Positions 22,473 to 32,351 of a stretch of DNA of 64,000 nucleotides are shown here, in pieces. Numbering within the stretch: position 1 is the stretch's first letter; every line of letters begins with the position of its first letter. The translations under genes were made by a program, and so were the position numbers. The DNA comes from Sphingomonas jejuensis. Its GTDB lineage: Bacteria; Pseudomonadota; Alphaproteobacteria; Sphingomonadales; Sphingomonadaceae. The DNA is taken from contig NZ_JAATJE010000001.1 of the NCBI RefSeq assembly GCF_011927695.1, positions 310,001-374,000 of the forward strand, written 5' to 3'. Below the pieces are notes generated by a model. It saw only the letters and a program-made list of their open reading frames with translations, was not told where the DNA came from and made no database searches.

Positions 22473-23114
22473 ATGCGTCACGCCACCACGTCGCTCGCCG
22501 CTCTCGCGCTCGTCCTTGTTGGCGGATGCCAGCGCAACCTGGAGATCGATTCGAGCGGCGGCGTGTCCACCGTGCGCTCCGCCTGCCCGGCGGTTGGGAT
22601 CCCGGCGGGCACCGGCGACATCACGCTGTTCAACCCGGAAAACAGCCGCACGGCCGACGCTATCGACGTCACCGCGTCCATCACCAACCTGCGCACGCAG
22701 TGCGGCGATCAGGGCGACCAGATCGTGTCGCGCACGACCTTCGACGTCCAGGCGCAGCGCCGCGACAACCGCGGCGCGCGGCAGGTGGTCCTGCCCTATT
22801 ACGCATCGGTGGTGCAGGGCGGCACCAGCGTCGTTGCCAAGCGCGTCTCGCGCGTCACCCTGAGCTTTGCCGACGGGCAGTACCGCGCGACGGCGCAGGG
22901 TGAGGCGAGCGGCGTGGTGTCGCGCGCGGCCGCGACGATCCCGGCCGAGATCGAAGCGCAGATCACCCGACGCCGCCGCCCCGGAGACGCCGATGCCGCG
23001 GTTGATCCGCTGGCGGATCCGACGGTGCGGCAGGCGGTCGCCAGGGCCAGTTTCGAACTGCTGGTGGGCTTCGCCCTGACCCCGGAACAGCTGCGCTACA
23101 ACGTCACGCGCTGA
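22473..23114 (+). CDS. Conserved lipoprotein of unknown function
   Basis: The 213-residue protein has a lipoprotein signal peptide with lipobox VGGC (Cys19) and no membrane segments after it. The body is rich in beta-prone Thr/Ser/Val sequence (TASITNLRTQCGDQGDQIVS) and contains two further cysteines. I do not recognise a named domain. The open frame extends far upstream across ispH, but the signal peptide sets the start at 22473. Confidence 0.8.
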   Translation: MRHATTSLAALALVLVGGCQRNLEIDSSGGVSTVRSACPAVGIPAGTGDITLFNPENSRTADAIDVTASITNLRTQCGDQGDQIVSRTTFDVQAQRRDNRGARQVVLPYYASVVQGGTSVVAKRVSRVTLSFADGQYRATAQGEASGVVSRAAATIPAEIEAQITRRRRPGDADAAVDPLADPTVRQAVARASFELLVGFALTPEQLRYNVTR

Positions 23115-23192
23115 TGCGCGCCAAAGGTCGTTGACAGCGGCGCGACCGCCGACCAAGGCTCCAACCGTCACCGCCGGAAACGGCGGGGGTAC

Positions 23193-23390
23193 GCGCGGGA
23201 GAGCGTCCGGCCCGAAAGGTGCCGTGCCGCCGAAGGAGCAACCGCCCCGGAATCTCTCAGGCCCAAGGACCGCGCGGGCTCAAGACGCTCTGGAAAGAGG
23301 CCGCGCGTCCTCGCGCGTCCCACCGAAGGGGTAAGCGGCGGTCCGCCCGTCGTGAAAGCTCTCAGGTTCCGTGACAGAGGGGGCGACGGA
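23193..23390 (+). ncRNA. Tandem glycine riboswitch
   Basis: Two glycine aptamers sit back to back upstream of the gcv operon. The first (about 23193-23299) has GAGCGTC (23201-23207) pairing with GACGCTC (23284-23290) as P1 and the conserved GCCGAAGGAGCAA and GGAATCTCTCAGGCCCA segments, followed by CTCTGGAAAGAG. The second (about 23300-23390) repeats the pattern with CACCGAAGGGGTAAGC and AAAGCTCTCAGGTTCCGTGACAGAG split over its core. In the known family glycine binding turns on the glycine cleavage genes. The expression platform lies in the 46 bases before gcvT. Confidence 0.95.
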
Positions 23391-23436
23391 TCACCCGCGG
23401 CAGGCGCGGGCGACGTCGTTCTCGATGAGGTGACGG

Positions 23437-24621
23437 ATGAGCGAGATTGTTGACGGCACCCACGCCGGAGCCGACCAGATCATGCCCCAGGCTGACGAGG
23501 ACGAGGACGGTCCCTCGATCCGCTCGCTTCCGCTCGACGCCTGGCACCGCGGACGCGGCGCCCGGATGGTCGAGTTCGCCGGCTACCATATGCCCATCCA
23601 GTATGACGGCATCCTGCCGGAGCATCTCTGGACGCGGGAGCATGCCGGACTGTTCGATGTCAGCCACATGGGGCAGCTGCGGCTGACGGGAGAGGGCGTG
23701 GAGACCGCGCTGGAATCGCTGCTGCCCGCCGACATTACCGGGCATCCGATCGGAAAGGCGCGCTACTCGCTGCTTTTGTCGGAGGATGGCGGCATCCTCG
23801 ACGATCTGATGCTCACCCGGGCGCCGGACGGATCGATCTACATGGTGGTCAACGGCGCCACCAAGTGGGACGACATCGCCCATCTGCGTGAGCATCTGCC
23901 GGACGACATCACGATCAACCATCTGGAGGATCAGGCGCTGGTCGCTGTGCAGGGCCCGACCGCGGTGGCGGCCGTGGCGCGGCTGGTGCCGGGCGTCGAC
24001 GGTCTGACCTTCATGGACGCAGGCGCGTTCGACTGGGCGGGGACGCCGCTCTGGATCAGCCGGTCGGGCTACACCGGCGAAGACGGCGTCGAGATCTCGC
24101 TGCCCGCAGACGCAGCAGCGGCCTTCGTGGACGCGCTGAGCGCCGACCCCGAAGTGCGCCCGATCGGCCTCGGGGCGCGCGACTCGCTTCGCCTCGAAGC
24201 CGGTCTGCCGCTCTACGGCCACGACCTCGATCCAGAGACCACTCCGATCGCCGCCGATCTCGGCTTCGCGCTGTCGAAGCGGCGCCGGGAGGAGCGCGGC
24301 TTTCCGGGTGCGGATCGCATCCTGGCGGAACGCGAGGCCGGTCCGGCGCTGAAGCGTGTGGGCCTCGCCGTGGAGGGGCGTCAGCCCGTGCGGGAGGGCG
24401 CAACGGTGATCGATGAATCCGGTGCCGCCACCGGACACGTCACGTCGGGCGGCCACTCGCCCTCGCTCGGCCGTGCCATCGCGATGGCCTATGTGCCGCT
24501 GTCGCAGGCCGTGCCGGGTTCCACCGTCAGGCTGTCGCAGCGTGGCAAGATCCACGAGGCAGCCGTTGTGGCGCTTCCGTTCGTTCCCCACCGCTACCAC
24601 CGCAAGGGAGACCAAAAATGA
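23437..24621 (+). CDS. gcvT: Glycine cleavage system T protein (aminomethyltransferase)
   Basis: The 394-residue protein transfers the methylene group from lipoyl-bound aminomethyl on GcvH to tetrahydrofolate, releasing ammonia. It shows the N-terminal fold with [16 protein letters not shown] and SHMGQLRL, and the central [12 protein letters not shown] motif. An acidic N-terminal extension of about 25 residues precedes the usual LPLDAWHR start. The gene lies 46 bases downstream of the glycine riboswitch, with GAGGTGACGG before the ATG. Its stop overlaps gcvH by four bases. Confidence 0.97.
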   Translation: MSEIVDGTHAGADQIMPQADEDEDGPSIRSLPLDAWHRGRGARMVEFAGYHMPIQYDGILPEHLWTREHAGLFDVSHMGQLRLTGEGVETALESLLPADITGHPIGKARYSLLLSEDGGILDDLMLTRAPDGSIYMVVNGATKWDDIAHLREHLPDDITINHLEDQALVAVQGPTAVAAVARLVPGVDGLTFMDAGAFDWAGTPLWISRSGYTGEDGVEISLPADAAAAFVDALSADPEVRPIGLGARDSLRLEAGLPLYGHDLDPETTPIAADLGFALSKRRREERGFPGADRILAEREAGPALKRVGLAVEGRQPVREGATVIDESGAATGHVTSGGHSPSLGRAIAMAYVPLSQAVPGSTVRLSQRGKIHEAAVVALPFVPHRYHRKGDQK

Positions 24622-24989
24622 GCCGCTATTTCACCCGCGAGCATGAATGGATCGAAGTGACCGGCAACGGCGCCACGGTCGGCATCACCGACTATGCGCA
24701 GCACCAGCTTGGCGACATTGTCTTCGCGGAGGTGCCGGCTGTCGGACGCACGCTCGCCAAGGGCGACGAGGCGGCCGTGGTGGAGTCGGTGAAGGCGGCG
24801 TCCGACGTCTATTCACCGGTGTCCGGCACCGTCACGGAGGGCAACGAGGCGCTGTCCGACGATCCGTCGCTGGTCAACTCGGCGGCCGAGGGCGACGGCT
24901 GGTTCTTCCGCATCGACCTCACCAACCCGTCTGAGCTCGACGGGCTGATGGACGAGGACGCCTACAAGAGTTTCGTCGCCGCGCTGTAA
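24618..24989 (+). CDS. gcvH: Glycine cleavage system H protein
   Basis: The 123-residue lipoyl carrier shuttles the aminomethyl group between GcvP and GcvT. It has the typical start ([11 protein letters not shown]), the [18 protein letters not shown] segment and the lipoylation lysine in [17 protein letters not shown] (about Lys60). Length is standard. It starts by ATGA overlap with gcvT. Confidence 0.98.
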   Translation: MSRYFTREHEWIEVTGNGATVGITDYAQHQLGDIVFAEVPAVGRTLAKGDEAAVVESVKAASDVYSPVSGTVTEGNEALSDDPSLVNSAAEGDGWFFRIDLTNPSELDGLMDEDAYKSFVAAL

Positions 24990-25021
24990 GCCGGCGCCTG
25001 ATCCCGCGGAGAGCCCAGGAC

Positions 25022-26380
25022 ATGCGTTACCTTCCCCTGACCACCGACGATCGCCGACAGATGCTCCACGCCGTCGGTGCCGAGAGCATCGACGATCTGT
25101 TCGTCGACGTGCCGGAAGCGGCCAGGCTTTCCGGACCCATCGAGGGTCTGCCGATGCACGCCAGCGAGATGGCGGTGGAGCGGCACATGTCCGCGCTCGC
25201 CCGGCGCAACCTGGTGGCGGGGGAAGTGCCCTTCTTCCTCGGCGCGGGCGCCTATCGCCACCACGTCCCCGCGAGCGTCGATCACCTGATCCAGCGCGGC
25301 GAGTATCTGACGGCCTACACGCCCTATCAGCCGGAGATCGCGCAGGGCACGCTGCAGATGCTGTTCGAGTTCCAGACGCAGGTCGCACGCCTGTTCGGCT
25401 GCGACGTCGCGAATGCGTCCATGTACGACGGCTCAACCGCCTGCTGGGAAGCGATCAGCATGGCCGGCCGTGTCACCCGGCGGAAGCGCGCGGTGCTCTC
25501 GTCCGGGCTGCATCCGCATTATGTATCGGTCGCCAGGACGATGGCGAAGTTCACCGGCGACACGCTCGACACCGCAGCGCCCGAACTGAATGCAATGACC
25601 GACGGCGAGCGGCTGCTGGCGGCGATCAACGGCGAGACGTCGTGCGTGGTGGTGCAGTATCCGGACATCCTCGGCCGCATCGCTGACCTGTCCGCTGTGG
25701 CGGCGCGCGCGCACGAGCATGGCGCGCTTCTGATCGCGGTGGTGACGGAGCCGGTGGCGCTGGGCGCGATCAAGTCCCCCGGCGAAATGGGTGCGGACAT
25801 CGTGGTGGGTGAAGGCCAGTCGCTGGGCGTCGGCCTGCAGTTCGGCGGGCCCTATGTCGGGCTGTTCGCGTGCAAGGACAAATATGTCCGGCAGATGCCG
25901 GGCCGGCTGTGCGGCGAAACCGTCGACGCCGAAGGAAAGCGCGGGTTCGTGCTGACCCTGTCCACGCGTGAGCAGCATATCCGGCGTGAAAAGGCGACGT
26001 CCAACATCTGCACCAATTCCGGGCTCTGCGCGCTTGCGTTCAGCATCCACGTCACGCTGCTCGGCGAGGCGGGGCTGCGGACGCTGGCGTCCATCAACCA
26101 TGACGGCGCGGTGCGCGCGGCCGAGCGGCTGGGCAAGGTTCCAGGCGTGCGTGTGGTGAACGACAGCTTCTTCAACGAATTCGTGGTGGAGCTGCCCGTG
26201 GAGGCGCGGCCGGTGGTGCGGACGCTGGCCGACCGGGGGATCCTGGCGGGCGTCTCGCTGGGCCGGCTCTATCCCGGTGAGGAGAGCCTGGCGAACGGGC
26301 TGCTGGTGGCGGTGACGGAGACGACCACCGCGGACGACATCGATGCGCTTGCAGAAGCGCTTGAGGAGGTGCTGGCATGA
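25022..26380 (+). CDS. gcvPA: Glycine dehydrogenase (decarboxylating) subunit 1
   Basis: The 452-residue protein is the N-terminal half of the split P protein. It has the canonical [16 protein letters not shown] and [14 protein letters not shown] segments and lacks the PLP lysine, which is on subunit 2. Together the two decarboxylate glycine and pass the aminomethyl group to GcvH. A GGAGAG-type ribosome site lies 10-15 bases upstream. The stop overlaps gcvPB by ATGA. Confidence 0.97.
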   Translation: MRYLPLTTDDRRQMLHAVGAESIDDLFVDVPEAARLSGPIEGLPMHASEMAVERHMSALARRNLVAGEVPFFLGAGAYRHHVPASVDHLIQRGEYLTAYTPYQPEIAQGTLQMLFEFQTQVARLFGCDVANASMYDGSTACWEAISMAGRVTRRKRAVLSSGLHPHYVSVARTMAKFTGDTLDTAAPELNAMTDGERLLAAINGETSCVVVQYPDILGRIADLSAVAARAHEHGALLIAVVTEPVALGAIKSPGEMGADIVVGEGQSLGVGLQFGGPYVGLFACKDKYVRQMPGRLCGETVDAEGKRGFVLTLSTREQHIRREKATSNICTNSGLCALAFSIHVTLLGEAGLRTLASINHDGAVRAAERLGKVPGVRVVNDSFFNEFVVELPVEARPVVRTLADRGILAGVSLGRLYPGEESLANGLLVAVTETTTADDIDALAEALEEVLA

Positions 26381-27993
26381 GCGTGAACGCAAGCGGATGG
26401 CGTCCTGAGCGTCCGGCGAACGGCGGGTCCGGTGCAGGCGATGCGACCGCCACCTTCAGCGGCAACCGCGCGCTGATGCTGGACGAGGCGCTGATCTTTG
26501 AGATCGGCACGGCGGAGACGACGGGCGTCGACCTCGATGCATCGATGCTGGACGACGGGCGCGGCAATCGGCTGGGCGGGCTTGCCCGCACGGCGCCGAT
26601 CGGCCTGCCGGGCCTCAGCGAACCGGAGACGGTTCGGCACTACACGCGGCTCAGCCGCCAGAACTACGCCATCGACCTGGGTCTGTTTCCGCTCGGATCG
26701 TGCACGATGAAGCACAATCCGCGCTTGAACGAGCGCATGGCGCGGCTGCCCGGCTTTGCCGACATCCACCCGCTGCAGCCGGTCGACACCGTGCAGGGCG
26801 CGCTTGCCGTCATCAACGAGCTCGCCTTCTGGCTGATCGACCTGACCGGCATGCACGGCGTGGCGATGAGCCCCAAGGCCGGCGCGCATGGCGAGCTGTG
26901 CGGCATCCTGTGCATCAAGGCGGCGCTGGAGAAGCGGGGCGAAGGTGATCGCAAGGTCGTGCTGGTGCCCGAAAGCGCGCACGGCACCAACCCGGCGACG
27001 GCGGCGTTCGCCGGGTTCAAGGTGGAGGGCATTCCCGCCAACGCCAACGGCCGTGTCGACCTTGAAGCGCTGAAGGCGCGGCTGGGACCGGACGTGGCGG
27101 CGGTGATGATCACCAACCCCAACACCTGCGGCCTGTTCGAGCCGGACATGAAGGCGATCTCGGACGCGGTGCATGCCGCCGGCGGTTACGTCTATTGCGA
27201 CGGCGCGAACTTCAACGCGATCGTCGGTCGGGTGCGGCCGGGCGATCTCGGCATCGATGCCATGCACATCAACCTCCACAAGACCTTCTCCACCCCACAC
27301 GGCGGTGGCGGTCCCGGATCGGGCCCGGTGGTGCTGTCGGAGGCGCTGTCGCCGTTTGGCCCGCTGCCCTACACCGCGCGTACCGCAGACGGGCACATCC
27401 ACCTGATCGAGGAGGAGCGCGCCGAGGAGTTCTCGAACGAGCATTTCGGTGGAAAGCTCGACAGCTTCGGCCGCATGACCGCATTCCATGGCCAGATGGG
27501 CATGTTCACGCGCGCCTTGACCTACATCCTCAGCCACGGTGCCGACGGGCTGCGGCAGGTGGCGGAAGACGCGGTGCTGAACGCCAACTACGTCCTGCGT
27601 CAGCTGGAAGGCGTGCTCGAGGCCCCCTTCGCGCATTCGGGGCCGTGCATGCACGAGGCGCTGTTCTCGGACGAGGGCTTCGCCGACGGCTTCTCCACGC
27701 TCGACGTGGCCAAGGGCCTGATCGACGAGGGCTATCACCCGATGACCATGTACTTCCCGCTGGTGGTGCACGGCGCGATGCTGGTGGAGCCGACGGAGAC
27801 CGAGTCCAAGGCGGCGCTGGATGCCTTTATCGGCTCGCTTCGCGCCGTGGCGGAGCGGGCACGCGCCGGCGATGCGGCCCTGAAGGCAGCGCCGGTCCAC
27901 GCTCCCCGCCGCCGGCTCGATGAGACGCTGGCGGCGCGAAAGCCGATCCTGGCGTGGAAGGATCCGGCGCCGGTCGCCGAAGCCGCCGAGTAG
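26377..27993 (+). CDS. gcvPB: Glycine dehydrogenase (decarboxylating) subunit 2
   Basis: The 538-residue protein is the PLP-binding half of the split P protein. The PLP lysine is in [19 protein letters not shown] (about Lys302), and the family landmarks [15 protein letters not shown] and the C-terminal [17 protein letters not shown] are intact. It is the last gene of the riboswitch-controlled gcvTHPAPB operon and is followed by a strong hairpin. Split GcvP is normal in sphingomonads. Confidence 0.97.
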   Translation: MSVNASGWRPERPANGGSGAGDATATFSGNRALMLDEALIFEIGTAETTGVDLDASMLDDGRGNRLGGLARTAPIGLPGLSEPETVRHYTRLSRQNYAIDLGLFPLGSCTMKHNPRLNERMARLPGFADIHPLQPVDTVQGALAVINELAFWLIDLTGMHGVAMSPKAGAHGELCGILCIKAALEKRGEGDRKVVLVPESAHGTNPATAAFAGFKVEGIPANANGRVDLEALKARLGPDVAAVMITNPNTCGLFEPDMKAISDAVHAAGGYVYCDGANFNAIVGRVRPGDLGIDAMHINLHKTFSTPHGGGGPGSGPVVLSEALSPFGPLPYTARTADGHIHLIEEERAEEFSNEHFGGKLDSFGRMTAFHGQMGMFTRALTYILSHGADGLRQVAEDAVLNANYVLRQLEGVLEAPFAHSGPCMHEALFSDEGFADGFSTLDVAKGLIDEGYHPMTMYFPLVVHGAMLVEPTETESKAALDAFIGSLRAVAERARAGDAALKAAPVHAPRRRLDETLAARKPILAWKDPAPVAEAAE

Positions 27994-28004
27994 GGCAGGC
28001 ACGT

Positions 28005-28036
28005 CCCCCGCCGGCGCGGAAGCACGCCGGCGGGGG
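28005..28036. terminator. 12-bp GC hairpin after gcvPB
   Basis: CCCCCGCCGGCG (28005-28016) pairs perfectly with CGCCGGCGGGGG (28025-28036) around an 8-base loop. It starts 12 bases after the gcvPB stop. No T tract follows, so it may act as an RNA 3'-end stabiliser or a GC-type terminator. Confidence 0.7.
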
Positions 28037-28150
28037 GTGGCACCTGTCGTCCAAGCGATTGGCGGTGCTGCGGTTTTCTGCTGATCGGCGGTGGACCTGC
28101 GGGCGAGTGCGGGCGTTGGGGGATGGACCGACGCTGCCGGAGAGCCTCCC

Positions 28151-29158
28151 ATGATCGACGACCCCACCCGCCGTACCCTGATCGGCGGTGCCGCCATCGG
28201 TCTCGCCGCAGCGGCCACCCCGGCCATGGGCCAGAACCGCAGCAGCGGCGGTGCAGCCGCGGCGCCAACGCCGGCGTCGCGGCCGGTCGACCCGCAGACG
28301 AAATATACGCGCCAGCCCTTTCCGGAGCAGCGGCAGGACTGGCCGGGCCTGGCGCGCGACATGAACCCCCGTCCCGACCATGGCGAGACAAGCTATCGCG
28401 GGTCCGGCCGCCTGGCCGGTCGGGGCGCGCTGATCACCGGCGGAGACAGCGGGATCGGTCGTGCGGCGGCGATCGCCTATGCGCGCGAAGGCGCCGACGT
28501 TGCCATCAACTATCATCCGGACGAGCAGCCGGACGCCGACGAGGTGGTGGCGCTGATCCGCCAGGCCGGCCGGCGCGCTGTGGCGGTGCCCGCCGACATC
28601 CGCACAGAGCGTGCGTGCAATGCCATGGTGGAACGCGCAATCGAGCAGCTCGGCGGGCTCGACATCCTGGTCAACAACGCCGCCTACCAGCAGAGCAAAG
28701 CGTCGATCATGGAGATCAGCGCCGAACAGTTCGACCGGACCTTCAAGACCAACGTCTATGCGACCTTCTGGATCAGCAAGGCCGCCATTCCCGCGATGCA
28801 GCCGGGATCGGCGATCATCAACACCATTTCGGTGAACAGCTGGACCCCGGGCGAGGAACTGCTCGACTACGCATCCACAAAGGGTGCGCTGCTGATCTTC
28901 ACACGTGGCCTTGCCAAGCAGCTCGCCAAGCGGGGCATCCGCGTGAACGCCGTGGCACCGGGACCGGTCTGGACTCCGCTGCAGGTCGCCGGCGGCCAGC
29001 TGCCGGGGCAGATGGGGCAGTTCGGCCAGGACACGCCGCTCGGCCGGGCAGGCCAGCCCGCCGAGCTCGCCGCGCTGTTCGTCACGATGGCGTCGGGCGA
29101 GTCGAGCTTCACAACCGGCAGCGTGATCGGCGCCCATGGCGGCGACGGACAGCCCTGA
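28151..29158 (+). CDS. SDR family oxidoreductase with Tat signal
   Basis: The 335-residue protein starts with a twin-arginine-like signal (TRRTLIGGAAIGLAAAATPA) followed by a Pro/Ala-rich linker, then a short-chain dehydrogenase domain: NAD(P) motif TGGDSGIGRAAA, NNAAYQ, catalytic Ser in TISVNSW and YASTK. The domain resembles the general-stress YghA/GSP39 group, which keeps the N-terminal MNPRPDHGE segment. If exported by Tat it would be folded with cofactor in the cytoplasm. The ATG at 28151 keeps the signal at the extreme N-terminus. Confidence 0.88.
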   Translation: MIDDPTRRTLIGGAAIGLAAAATPAMGQNRSSGGAAAAPTPASRPVDPQTKYTRQPFPEQRQDWPGLARDMNPRPDHGETSYRGSGRLAGRGALITGGDSGIGRAAAIAYAREGADVAINYHPDEQPDADEVVALIRQAGRRAVAVPADIRTERACNAMVERAIEQLGGLDILVNNAAYQQSKASIMEISAEQFDRTFKTNVYATFWISKAAIPAMQPGSAIINTISVNSWTPGEELLDYASTKGALLIFTRGLAKQLAKRGIRVNAVAPGPVWTPLQVAGGQLPGQMGQFGQDTPLGRAGQPAELAALFVTMASGESSFTTGSVIGAHGGDGQP

Positions 29159-29197
29159 GTCGGCGCTGAGCCGGGCACCGGCGGAGCGGGAGGGATC

Positions 29198-30124
29198 CTA
29201 ATCTGCCGGCCCGGCGAGGGATGAGCGTTCGCGCAGCAGCCGATGCTCGCGGTAGATGATGTAGAGCCCCGACAGGATCACCAGCGGCGCGCCGAGCCAG
29301 GTCGTCCCGGCCGGCAAGGTGCCGAAGACCAGCCAGCCGATCAGCACTGCCCAGATGAGGCTGGAGTAATCCATCGGCAGCACCACCGAAACGGGCGCCA
29401 TCCGAAGCGACGCCGTCAGAGCAAGCTGCGCGATGCCGCCGGTGGCGCCAAGGGCGGCAAGCACCGCCCATGTCCGGGCGTCATGCATCTGACCGAACCG
29501 AAGCATCAGCAGCCCGAGCGGGATCATCGACAGCCCGGTGAACCAGGCGACGGTGGTGGGCGCGCCCTCGGTACGGCCGATCTGGCGAAGGGTGATGCTG
29601 ACGCCCGCCGTGACGATGGCGCCCGCCACGCCCACGGCGATGCCAGCTGCGGGCAGCGCCCCCGATCCCGGCCTGATCGCGAGCACCACGCCGGCAAAGC
29701 CGACCAGCACTGCCGACCAGCGATGACGGCCGGTCGGTTCCGCCAGCAGCAGCGTCGACAGGATGGTTGCGAAGATCGGCACGCTGAAGCCGATCACGGT
29801 GGCTTCCGCGAGCGGCAGCAGCAGGAAGGTCGTGAAATTAAGCGCCATGCCTGAAAGCCCGATGGCCGTGCGCCAGACATGGGCGCCCGGCCGATGGGTG
29901 CGGAGCGCGGCCATCCCGCCGCCGCTGAGCGCGATCCACGCGCCCACCATCGGGATGGCGAAGGCCTGCCGGTAGAACAGGATCTCGACAACGCTCACGC
30001 CCCTGTCTGCCGCCAGTTTCCCGAGCGCGAACATGGCCGACAGGCAGATGGCCGACAGCAGCCGGACGGCAATACCGGCAAGACGGCGGTCCGGCCGGGC
30101 GGCGATCTGAACGGGGGCGGGCAT
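29198..30124 (-). CDS. DMT (EamA) family transporter
   Basis: The 308-residue membrane protein contains about ten hydrophobic helices arranged as two EamA repeats (about 17-145 and 160-295), as in the RhaT/YdcZ drug and metabolite exporter superfamily. A clear AAAGGAGG ribosome site lies before the ATG at 30124, which I prefer over the ATG at 30241. The substrate cannot be predicted. It is divergent from mmsA across about 106 bases. Confidence 0.9.
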   Translation of the reverse strand: MPAPVQIAARPDRRLAGIAVRLLSAICLSAMFALGKLAADRGVSVVEILFYRQAFAIPMVGAWIALSGGGMAALRTHRPGAHVWRTAIGLSGMALNFTTFLLLPLAEATVIGFSVPIFATILSTLLLAEPTGRHRWSAVLVGFAGVVLAIRPGSGALPAAGIAVGVAGAIVTAGVSITLRQIGRTEGAPTTVAWFTGLSMIPLGLLMLRFGQMHDARTWAVLAALGATGGIAQLALTASLRMAPVSVVLPMDYSSLIWAVLIGWLVFGTLPAGTTWLGAPLVILSGLYIIYREHRLLRERSSLAGPAD

Positions 30125-30230
30125 GGCGTCCTCCTTTGCCCCTCCGGCCTGTGCAGTCCAGCGACGGCGCGCTTGCCCCCGCTCGTTTGGCGCGTCATGG
30201 ACGTCCCAAATAGGCGAGGAGTTAAGCAGC

Positions 30231-31763
30231 ATGCGTGACATCGATCATCTGATCGTCGGTGGCTCCGGTGGTGGCGGCGCGGCCCGGCACGGCGACGTGT
30301 TCGACCCGAACAGCGGCCAGGTGCAGGCGCGCGTGCCGCTGGGCGATCGCGCATTGCTGGACCGCGCGGTGGCGGCGGCGCAGGCCGCGCAGCCTGGCTG
30401 GGCAGCGACCAATCCGCAGCGGCGCGCCCGCGTCATGTTCCGCTTCAAGGAACTGGTCGAGCAGAACATGGATGCGCTCGCCCGGTTGCTGTCGTCCGAA
30501 CATGGCAAGGTGGTCGCCGACGCCAAGGGCGACATCCAGCGCGGGTTGGAGGTGATCGAGTTCTGTTGCGGCATCCCGCACGTCACCAAGGGCGAATACA
30601 CGCACGGCGCGGGGCCGGGCATCGACGTCTATTCGATGCGGGTGCCGCTCGGCATCGGCGCGGGCATCACGCCCTTCAACTTTCCGGCCATGATCCCGTT
30701 GTGGATGTCGGGGGTGGCGATCGCCACCGGCAACGCCTTCATCATGAAGCCGTCGGAGCGCGACCCGTCGGTGCCGGTGCGGCTGGCCGAGCTGTTCCTG
30801 GAAGCGGGGCTGCCCGAGGGCATCCTGCAGGTCGTCCACGGCGACAAGGAGATGGTGGACGCGATCCTCGATCATCCGGCGATCTCCGCCGTCAGCTTCG
30901 TCGGATCGTCGGACATCGCGCATTATGTCTATCGCCGCGGTGTCGAGGCTGGAAAGCGCGTCCAGGCGATGGGCGGGGCGAAGAACCACGGCATCGTCAT
31001 GCCGGACGCCGACATGGACCAGGTCGTCAAGGATCTGACCGGCGCCGCCTTCGGTTCGGCCGGAGAGCGCTGCATGGCGCTGCCCGTCGTCGTCCCGGTC
31101 GGCGACAGGACCGCCGACGCGTTGCGTGAGGCGCTGCTTCCCGCGATCGAAGCCCTGCGCGTCGGCGTGTCGACCGACGACGAGGCGCATTACGGCCCCG
31201 TCGTCACCGCGCAGCACAAGAAGCGGGTCGAGGACTGGATCCAGACCGGCGTCGACGAAGGCGCCGAGCTGGTGGTCGACGGTCGCGGCTTTACGCTTCA
31301 AGGGCATGAGAACGGCTTCTTTGTCGGCCCGACGCTGTTCGACCGGGTGACCACCGACATGTCGGCGTACAAGGAAGAGATCTTCGGCCCCGTGCTGCAG
31401 ATCGTCCGCGCTCCCGATTTCGAAACGGCCGTGCGGCTGCCGAGCGAGCACCAATATGGCAACGGCGTCGGGATCTTCACGCGCAACGGCCATGCCGCGC
31501 GTGAGTTCGCCGCGCGAGTCAATGTCGGGATGGTCGGCATCAACGTGCCGATCCCGGTGCCGGTCGCCTATCACAGCTTCGGCGGGTGGAAGCGGTCCGC
31601 GTTCGGCGACATCAACCAGCACGGCATGGAGGGCGTCCGCTTCTGGACCAAGACCAAGACCGTCACACAGCGGTGGCCGGATGGATCCGTGCTGCCGACC
31701 GGCAGCGAGGATGGCGGGCCGAGCCGCATTAACGACGCCTTCGTCATTCCCACGATGGGGTGA
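30231..31763 (+). CDS. mmsA: CoA-acylating methylmalonate-semialdehyde dehydrogenase
   Basis: The 510-residue aldehyde dehydrogenase converts methylmalonate or malonate semialdehyde to propionyl- or acetyl-CoA in valine and inositol catabolism. Family marks are the TPFNFPAMIPLWM cofactor segment and the catalytic cysteine in SAGERCMALPV (about Cys281) without the general-base Glu of other aldehyde dehydrogenases. The N-terminus has a short Gly-rich insert (GGSGGGGAARHGD). The start has GAGGAG upstream. Confidence 0.95.
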   Translation: MRDIDHLIVGGSGGGGAARHGDVFDPNSGQVQARVPLGDRALLDRAVAAAQAAQPGWAATNPQRRARVMFRFKELVEQNMDALARLLSSEHGKVVADAKGDIQRGLEVIEFCCGIPHVTKGEYTHGAGPGIDVYSMRVPLGIGAGITPFNFPAMIPLWMSGVAIATGNAFIMKPSERDPSVPVRLAELFLEAGLPEGILQVVHGDKEMVDAILDHPAISAVSFVGSSDIAHYVYRRGVEAGKRVQAMGGAKNHGIVMPDADMDQVVKDLTGAAFGSAGERCMALPVVVPVGDRTADALREALLPAIEALRVGVSTDDEAHYGPVVTAQHKKRVEDWIQTGVDEGAELVVDGRGFTLQGHENGFFVGPTLFDRVTTDMSAYKEEIFGPVLQIVRAPDFETAVRLPSEHQYGNGVGIFTRNGHAAREFAARVNVGMVGINVPIPVPVAYHSFGGWKRSAFGDINQHGMEGVRFWTKTKTVTQRWPDGSVLPTGSEDGGPSRINDAFVIPTMG

Positions 31764-32206
31764 GGACGGTGCGGCGCTTCGCGACTTTGCTCTTGCTGGC
31801 ATGGGGCGGCAGCGCCGCCGCGATCCCGCCGCCCGCGCCACCGATCGAGGTGCGCAGCGGCCCTGAGGTCATCTGCACGCCACGCTATGCCTTGCGTGTG
31901 GAAGCCGGCGAGAAGGCGGAGCGGCATGGCGACGACTGGTGGATCCTGATCGCGGGCGGCCGCCAGCTGTTCGTGCGGGTGGATGTGCCGCCCGCCGAGC
32001 AGGCGCGCCCGATCGTCCTGTCGGATGGGCGTGCCGGACGTACGATCATGCGCCGCGTCTTTCCCGGCGGTGATCGCCCCGGCCGGATCTATTGGCTGGG
32101 CGAGCCTACGGTGATGGTGGCATCAACACAGGTCGAGGAGGATGCACTTGTCGGCCGCGTCCTGCTGGCGGCTGCGCGTGACGAGGCCTGTGCGCACAGC
32201 CGCTGA
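31760..32206 (+). CDS. Small exported protein of unknown function
   Basis: The protein has 148 residues from the GTG at 31760, which overlaps the mmsA stop; a GTG at 31769 with GAGG before it is equally possible. A signal peptide (FATLLLLAWGGSAAA) is followed by a Pro-rich segment and a roughly 110-residue globular part with VICTPRYALRVEAGE. One cysteine pair (in VICTP and DEACAH) could form a disulfide. No known domain is recognised. Confidence 0.7.
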   Translation: MRTVRRFATLLLLAWGGSAAAIPPPAPPIEVRSGPEVICTPRYALRVEAGEKAERHGDDWWILIAGGRQLFVRVDVPPAEQARPIVLSDGRAGRTIMRRVFPGGDRPGRIYWLGEPTVMVASTQVEEDALVGRVLLAAARDEACAHSR

Positions 32207-32351
32207 CCATCTGGCGTCAGTGGCCGGCTGAGGCGGCGCACGTCGGGCGTTCGGGAAAAGTCGCGGCGACCATCCGGCCGGGGTAGGAGCGCTGATCCAG
32301 CATCCTCCCGTCTTGCGCCAGCGTCGGGTGCGCTGCAGGACCCTAGCATCG

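Noticed and set aside
21465-23114. A 549-codon frame running across ispH into the lipoprotein
   Set aside because: Only the last 213 codons, beginning with a lipoprotein signal peptide, are convincing; the rest is antisense to ispH.
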